Origin: Acidobacteriota bacterium
Lineage (GTDB): Bacteria; Acidobacteriota; Thermoanaerobaculia; Multivoradales; JAHEKO01
Direction: 5' to 3'
DNA: 11,524 nt
Assembly: GCA_029861655.1 (NCBI GenBank)
Contig: JAOTZA010000080.1
Coordinates: forward strand, 1-11,524
In this document: positions 7,295 to 11,524 of the stretch, piece by piece
Layout of the letters: every line of letters starts with the position of its first letter
Numbering within the stretch: the stretch's first letter is position 1
Program-made: the position numbers and the translations under genes
The notes under the pieces: model-generated
The model's input: only the letters and a program-made list of their open reading frames with translations
What the model was told of the DNA's origin: nothing
Databases searched by the model: none

Positions 7295-9954
7295 GGGTCG
7301 GGCCTCTCGGTGGCTATTTCATACTTGTCGATGGCTTCCCCGACCTTGTCGGTACCGATCACTCCATCGTCCGCTAGAGCCTTGAGGGCCGCAACCACCA
7401 CGTGGCGGCGATCGATCTCGAAGAACGAGCGGAGTTGCTCACGACTGTCGCTGCGACCGAAACCGTCGGTGCCGAGCACCGTATAGCGACGGCCGATAAG
7501 GGGTCGGATCTGGTCGGGAACCGCGCGGACCCAGTCGCTGGCGGCCACTACCGCGCCACTGCGTTCGCCAAGGCATTGCTCGACATAGGTGGTGCGGGGC
7601 GGACTCCCGGGATGGAGTCGATTCCAACGTTCGACCGACTGGCCGTCGCGGGCGAGCTCGGTAAAGCTCGGAACGCTCCAAATGTCGGACGTAATTCCAA
7701 AGTCGTTCTTCAAAAGATCTGCGGCTGCAATCACCTCTCGCAGGATCGTCCCGCTTCCCAACAATTGGACATGCGCGCCTTGGGCGTCGGCCGATTCGCC
7801 CTGCAACAGGTACATGCCCTTGCGTATGCCCTCCTCCGCTCCCGCGGGCATTGGCCCATGTCTGTAGTTCTCGTTGTGGACGGTGATGTAGTAGAAGATA
7901 TCCTCGTCTTCCCCATACATCCGTCGCAGGCCGTCCTGGACGATCACCGCCAACTCGTAGCTGAACGCCGGGTCGTACGAGACACAGTTGGGGAGCGCCG
8001 AAGCCAGCAGATGGCTGTGGCCGTCCTGGTGTTGAAGGCCCTCGCCATTGAGCGTCGTGCGTCCCGATGTCGCCCCCATCAAAAAGCCGTGGGCGCGAAT
8101 GTCCCCCGCCAACCAGATCAGGTCCCCCACCCGTTGGAACCCGAACATCGAATAGAAGATAAAGAACGGGATCATGTGGAGACCGTGGTTGGCGTAGGCA
8201 GTGCCGGCGGCGAGCCAGGAGGAGAGCGCCCCGGCCTCGGAGATGCCCTCCTGAAGAATCTGGCCGTGGACTTCCTCTCGGTAGTAGGCGAGCTGGTCCG
8301 AGTCCTCGGGGGTGTAGAGCTGCCCCGCCGGCGAGTAGATCCCCACCTGACGGAACATCCCTTCCATCCCAAAGGTGCGGGCTTCGTCGGCCACGATCGG
8401 AACGACCCGGTCCTTGATCGCCTTGTCTCGGCTGAGAGTCATCAGGAGACGAACAAAGACCATCGTGGTCGAGAGCTCGCGGTCGCCCGAGCCTTCGAGG
8501 AGTGCGCTGAACGCCGAGAGATCCGGCACTTCGAGTGGCTCGGCCCGCACGTCTCTCGCGGGTAGGTAGCCACCCAGCGCTTCGCGCCGCTCGCGGACAT
8601 AGCGCACCGCCGCGGAGTCCTCGTCGGGACGGTAAAAAGGCAATTCGTCGATCTGTTCATCCGTCACAGGGATGTTGAAGCGGTCCCTAAAATGGCGCAG
8701 CGCTTCCTCACCGAGCTTTTTTTGTTGGTGTGTGATGTTTTGGCCTTCGCCGGCTTCGCCCATGCCGTAGCCCTTGACCGTCTTGGCGAGGATGACAGTG
8801 GGCTGGCCGGTGTGCTCGACCGCCGCCGCAAAGGCGGCGTAGACCTTGGCCGGGTCGTGGCCGCCGCGCTTGAGACGCCATAGATCTTCGTCCGACATGT
8901 CGGCGACCATTTCCGCGACCTCGGGGTACTTGCCAAAGAAGTGCTCGCGTACGAACGCTCCGTCGCCCGAGAGGTACGCCTGGTACTCGCCATCCACGAC
9001 CTCTTCCATCCGCCGTCTGAGCAGACCCGTGGTGTCACGAACCAGAAGAGGATCCCAGTTGGAGCCCCACACCACCTTGATCACGTTCCAGCCGGCGCCA
9101 CGAAAAACCGCTTCGAGCTCCTGGATGACTTTGCCGTTCCCGCGCACTGGTCCGTCGAGACGCTGCAGGTTGCAGTTGATGACAAAAATCAGGTTGTCGA
9201 GCTTCTCGCGCGACCCGAGGGAGATGGCGCCGAGCGACTCCGGCTCGTCCATTTCCCCGTCCCCCAGAAACGCCCAGACCTTGCGCTCGGAGGTGTCGAG
9301 GAGGCCACGGTTGTTGAGATACTTCATGAACCGCGCCTGGTAGATCGCCGTGATCGAAGCCAGCCCCATCGAGACAGTGGGGAACTGCCAGAACCCCGGC
9401 ATCAACCAAGGGTGGGGGTAGGACGAGAGGCCTTGTCCGTCGACCTCCTCGCGAAAGTTCGACAACTGCTGTTCGCTGATGCGGCCCTCTAGAAAAGCCC
9501 GAGCGTAGATCCCCGGCGAACTGTGACCCTGGAACATGACCAGATCGCCACCGTGGTCCTCGCTCGGGGCGTGGAAGAAGTGGTTGAATCCGATCTCGAA
9601 GAGATTGGCCGCCGACTGGTAGCTCGCGATGTGGCCACCGAGAGCGCTCCCCTTCTTGTTGGCTCGCACCACCATGGCCATGGCGTTCCAGCGGATGATC
9701 GACTTGATCCGTCTCTCGAGTGCCGGGTCCCCCGGGCGCTTCTTCTCGAGATGCGGCGGGATGGTATTGGCATAAGCGGTGGTGGCGTTATAGGGAAGAT
9801 ACGCTCCCGAGCGGCGCGCCTTGTCGACCAGAGACTCGATCAAGAAATGGGCCCTTTCGGGACCGTCCCGTTCAATGACGGCGCCCAGAGCGTCCTTCCA
9901 TTCCCGGGTCTCTTCGGCGTCGATATCGCGCCGGGGATCACTGTTCACCTTCAT
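7282..9954 (-). CDS. aceE: Pyruvate dehydrogenase E1 component, homodimeric type
   Basis: The product is 890 residues, matching the usual AceE length of about 885-890. It is the thiamine-diphosphate enzyme that decarboxylates pyruvate and acetylates the lipoyl arms of E2. The cofactor motif begins GDGEMDEPES (231-240) and closes with NCNLQRLDGPVRGN (260-273), very close to the E. coli enzyme. Other family landmarks are GHSSPGIYARAFLEGR (143-158), KTVKGYGMGEA and NITHQQKK, the last corresponding to the E. coli active-site loop with its conserved His. The start is ATG at 9954, supported by GAGGTG five bases before it; a TTG six codons upstream has no such site. It is the first gene of the operon, 90 bases after the propeller lipoprotein gene, and overlaps aceF. 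No PdhR-type regulator is present in the window. Confidence 0.98.
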   Translation of the reverse strand: MKVNSDPRRDIDAEETREWKDALGAVIERDGPERAHFLIESLVDKARRSGAYLPYNATTAYANTIPPHLEKKRPGDPALERRIKSIIRWNAMAMVVRANKKGSALGGHIASYQSAANLFEIGFNHFFHAPSEDHGGDLVMFQGHSSPGIYARAFLEGRISEQQLSNFREEVDGQGLSSYPHPWLMPGFWQFPTVSMGLASITAIYQARFMKYLNNRGLLDTSERKVWAFLGDGEMDEPESLGAISLGSREKLDNLIFVINCNLQRLDGPVRGNGKVIQELEAVFRGAGWNVIKVVWGSNWDPLLVRDTTGLLRRRMEEVVDGEYQAYLSGDGAFVREHFFGKYPEVAEMVADMSDEDLWRLKRGGHDPAKVYAAFAAAVEHTGQPTVILAKTVKGYGMGEAGEGQNITHQQKKLGEEALRHFRDRFNIPVTDEQIDELPFYRPDEDSAAVRYVRERREALGGYLPARDVRAEPLEVPDLSAFSALLEGSGDRELSTTMVFVRLLMTLSRDKAIKDRVVPIVADEARTFGMEGMFRQVGIYSPAGQLYTPEDSDQLAYYREEVHGQILQEGISEAGALSSWLAAGTAYANHGLHMIPFFIFYSMFGFQRVGDLIWLAGDIRAHGFLMGATSGRTTLNGEGLQHQDGHSHLLASALPNCVSYDPAFSYELAVIVQDGLRRMYGEDEDIFYYITVHNENYRHGPMPAGAEEGIRKGMYLLQGESADAQGAHVQLLGSGTILREVIAAADLLKNDFGITSDIWSVPSFTELARDGQSVERWNRLHPGSPPRTTYVEQCLGERSGAVVAASDWVRAVPDQIRPLIGRRYTVLGTDGFGRSDSREQLRSFFEIDRRHVVVAALKALADDGVIGTDKVGEAIDKYEIATERPDPWTV
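7303..7308 (-). promoter_or_regulatory. Ribosome binding site of aceF
   Basis: GAGAGG lies eight bases before the GTG at 7294, inside the final codons of aceE. It decides in favour of this non-ATG start, after which the lipoyl domain begins at once. Confidence 0.5.
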
Positions 9955-9959
9955 CGGCT

Positions 9960-9965
9960 CACCTC
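9960..9965 (-). promoter_or_regulatory. Ribosome binding site of aceE
   Basis: GAGGTG stands five bases before the ATG at 9954 and decides for this start over the TTG at 9972. Confidence 0.65.
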
Positions 9966-10023
9966 GTGTCAAAAATAACCGAACATCCGCTCTTTTTTAG
10001 CTTGCCAAGGCCCATCCTAACAG

Positions 10024-10033
10024 GCCGATCGGC
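10024..10033. repeat. Ten-base palindrome GCCGATCGGC upstream of aceE
   Basis: A perfect palindrome sits 11 bases after the stop of the lipoprotein gene in the 90-base gap before aceE. In the minus-strand transcript, a preceding GCCGA could pair with the TCGGC half to give a five-base-pair hairpin, but no T-run follows closely, so I do not call a terminator. It could be an operator. I could not identify a convincing promoter in this gap. Confidence 0.25.
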
Positions 10034-10044
10034 TCGGCAGGCGG

Positions 10045-11292
10045 TCAGATAGAGAAGCGGCGAAGGCGAATCCGGGACGACCCCTCCCTCACCTCGACCC
10101 AGGCGAGATAGAGAACGTCTCCCAATCGCTCGAGCCGGGGGACTCCCGATGAGCGGCCCGCCGCGGTTACGGCCACGGTCTGATCCTCGCCGAGCGGCCC
10201 TTCGGGGCCGAATCTCCGGAGCCGGACACGCGCCCCGGCTCCGCCCGCTTTCCCCTCAGAAGCGTCACCGGAAGGGTCCTCGGCAAGACTGAGCCAGCTC
10301 ACCCAAGCCGAGCCGTCGTCATCCAGCACGACATCGACCCGGCCCATGGAATCGTCACCAGCCACCAAGAGGGGTGGGGCAAAGGTGGCGGCGCTATCGA
10401 CGGAAAAAGCGAGGCGGACCGTGGGCCGATCCCCGCCGGCCGTGAACCAGGCGACAGTGGCTCTTTCTCCATCGACGGCGATCTCCGGACCGTTGACCGG
10501 ACACCCCTCTATACGCCAACCGTCCGCCGAGACCGGTTCTGGCGATGCCCAACCCTCCCGGGTCCGCCGAACCAGAGAAATGTCTCGGATTTCCTCCTTG
10601 CTGCGGTCCCGGTAGACCACAACCGGTCCCGCCGCGGTGACGGCGGCATCCGTCGAGCAGCAGTCACAAATCCGTCGATCGAGGACCTCGGCCGGGCCCA
10701 CTTGGCTCCCGACCAGGGCCGTCCGCAAACTCATCGGCCCGCCCTCGACCGTCGCCCGGCCATCGAGCCAGAACGCCCTCGCGGCGCCCTGCTCCCGAAC
10801 AAAAGACACAAAACCATGTTCGGTCGGTGTGTCGTCGTCGTTGAGGCGACCGAACGGCTGCCAGCTGGCACCGCCGTCGTCCGAGCGCGCCAGAAAGATC
10901 GAATACGCGTAGGTGTCGGCTGCCGTTTTTGCCAACCAATGAGCCATCAGCGCTCCCTCGCCCAGGTCTACGACCTCGGGAAAGTCCGCCCAGTTGGCGA
11001 AGAAGTCGTCCCCTTCGGAGATCGTGACGGGGGTGCTCCAACGATCTCCGCTGAGCCGCGAGAACCGCAGACGATGGCCCTCGGAAACCGGCTCGATCCA
11101 GCTCGCGACCAGTTCACCACCGGCGATTGCCAGGTTTGGACCCAGCGAGCCTACGGCCGCCGGTGGGTCGAGCGAACCCGCGCCACCGGCCAAAGCCGGC
11201 TCGAAGTCAACTCCTGATGGACGCCGACCGCAGCCACCAGCTGCCAAAACGGCCGCGGCAAAAACCGCGACAGCGGCCCGGCGGCGGCTCAA
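10045..11292 (-). CDS. Probable lipoprotein with sialidase-like beta-propeller and CDCC cysteine cluster, function unknown
   Basis: The product is 415 residues. An Arg-rich start, a hydrophobic stretch and LAAGGC at residues 16-21 suggest a lipoprotein signal peptide with Cys21 lipidated. The lipobox is not ideal because Ala rather than Leu sits at -3. The rest looks like a beta-propeller: repeated strand pairs, one good Asp-box (SDDGGASW, 137-144) and one degenerate box (SVDSAATF, 297-304), as in BNR/sialidase-fold proteins. Catalytic sialidase residues are not evident, so a sialidase name would be misleading. Distinctive features are RRICDCCSTD with Cys209, 211 and 212, and EGCPVNGPE with Cys264; four cysteines in an exported protein could bind metal or form disulfides. 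The start is TTG at 11292, overlapping the sodC stop as TTGA. The next gene, aceE, is functionally unrelated. I recall similar proteins annotated only as exo-alpha-sialidase or hypothetical. Confidence 0.85.
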   Translation of the reverse strand: MSRRRAAVAVFAAAVLAAGGCGRRPSGVDFEPALAGGAGSLDPPAAVGSLGPNLAIAGGELVASWIEPVSEGHRLRFSRLSGDRWSTPVTISEGDDFFANWADFPEVVDLGEGALMAHWLAKTAADTYAYSIFLARSDDGGASWQPFGRLNDDDTPTEHGFVSFVREQGAARAFWLDGRATVEGGPMSLRTALVGSQVGPAEVLDRRICDCCSTDAAVTAAGPVVVYRDRSKEEIRDISLVRRTREGWASPEPVSADGWRIEGCPVNGPEIAVDGERATVAWFTAGGDRPTVRLAFSVDSAATFAPPLLVAGDDSMGRVDVVLDDDGSAWVSWLSLAEDPSGDASEGKAGGAGARVRLRRFGPEGPLGEDQTVAVTAAGRSSGVPRLERLGDVLYLAWVEVREGSSRIRLRRFSI

Positions 11293-11524
11293 CTTCCCGC
11301 TTGGATCACGCCACAGGCCAGCCGCGCTCCCGCCGCTCCCGTGGGCTGCGAGACCAGATCATCTTCCCCCGCATGAAGAATGACACCCTTGCCGATCACC
11401 GAGTTGGCGCCTTCTCCCAGTGTGACGATATCCGACGAGAGCTCCAGATGGCCCTGGCCGGCCTCGCCAATCTCGATGTTTCCGAGATCGCCTGCGTGGC
11501 GCTCCAGATCGGCCGGGCCGCCAT
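11289..11524 (-). CDS. sodC: Cu,Zn superoxide dismutase, C-terminal part (5' end beyond window)
   Basis: The last 77 residues of a Cu,Zn superoxide dismutase, which converts superoxide to oxygen and hydrogen peroxide, in bacteria normally in the periplasm. The fragment shows RHAGDLGNI, whose His and Asp match zinc ligands His80 and Asp83 of the bovine enzyme. VIGKGVILHAGEDDL carries the copper ligand equivalent to His120. GARLACGVI carries the active-site Arg143 and disulfide Cys146 equivalents. The protein ends a few residues after this motif, as is normal for the family. The signal peptide and the other metal ligands lie outside the window, so export and full activity cannot be checked. The stop overlaps the TTG start of the propeller lipoprotein gene (TTGA), implying one transcript. 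Confidence 0.95.
   Translation of the reverse strand, partial: GGPADLERHAGDLGNIEIGEAGQGHLELSSDIVTLGEGANSVIGKGVILHAGEDDLVSQPTGAAGARLACGVIQAGS

Noticed and set aside
7402..8565. Open plus-strand frame of 387 codons opposite aceE
   Set aside because: Antisense to the well-conserved C-terminal half of aceE; composition looks like a mirror of its codon bias and no motif is seen.
9967..9972. Perfect TTGACA on the minus strand just upstream of aceE, a possible -35 box
   Set aside because: A matching -10 would fall inside the aceE coding region, and the site abuts the ribosome binding site, so it is most likely coincidental.
10045..11292. Naming the propeller lipoprotein a sialidase
   Set aside because: Only Asp-box-like repeats are visible; the catalytic residues of sialidases are not evident, so only the fold resemblance is claimed.

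Overview
This is a GC-rich window of about 11.5 kb from a Gram-negative (diderm) bacterium. The Gram-negative call rests on a signal-peptide outer-membrane barrel candidate ending in Phe, a probable lipoprotein, periplasmic c-type cytochromes and a Cu,Zn superoxide dismutase. All supported genes read on the minus strand, so transcription runs from the right edge to the left. The lineage cannot be fixed by eye. The gene mix (homodimeric pyruvate dehydrogenase plus multiheme cytochromes, high GC) would fit Acidobacteriota, a deltaproteobacterium-like lineage or a related Gram-negative group; this is an inference.

Layout in transcription order. (1) 11524-10045: the C-terminal part of a Cu,Zn superoxide dismutase (sodC), coupled through a 4-base TTGA overlap to a probable lipoprotein with a sialidase-like beta-propeller and an unusual CDCC cysteine cluster. 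(2) 9954-4054: a compact pyruvate dehydrogenase operon, aceE (E1, homodimeric type), aceF (E2, one lipoyl domain) and lpd (E3 carrying its own N-terminal lipoyl domain). These convert pyruvate to acetyl-CoA and NADH in the cytoplasm. (3) 3917-1: a putative respiratory/redox operon. It holds a secreted cytochrome with five CXXCH hemes, a likely outer-membrane beta-barrel, and a second secreted cytochrome with at least four CXXCH hemes that runs off the left edge. The genes overlap or nearly overlap.

The most interesting unit is the third: cytochrome - barrel - cytochrome. This order resembles the porin-cytochrome conduits that carry electrons across outer membranes, although the proteins are not recognisable by eye as members of any named conduit family. 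A candidate promoter and a pair of CGGTAAC repeats lie in the 136-base gap separating it from the pyruvate dehydrogenase operon. The second point of interest is the coupling of sodC with the cysteine-cluster propeller lipoprotein. No RNA genes, mobile elements, CRISPR arrays or gene-free stretches above 300 bases were seen.
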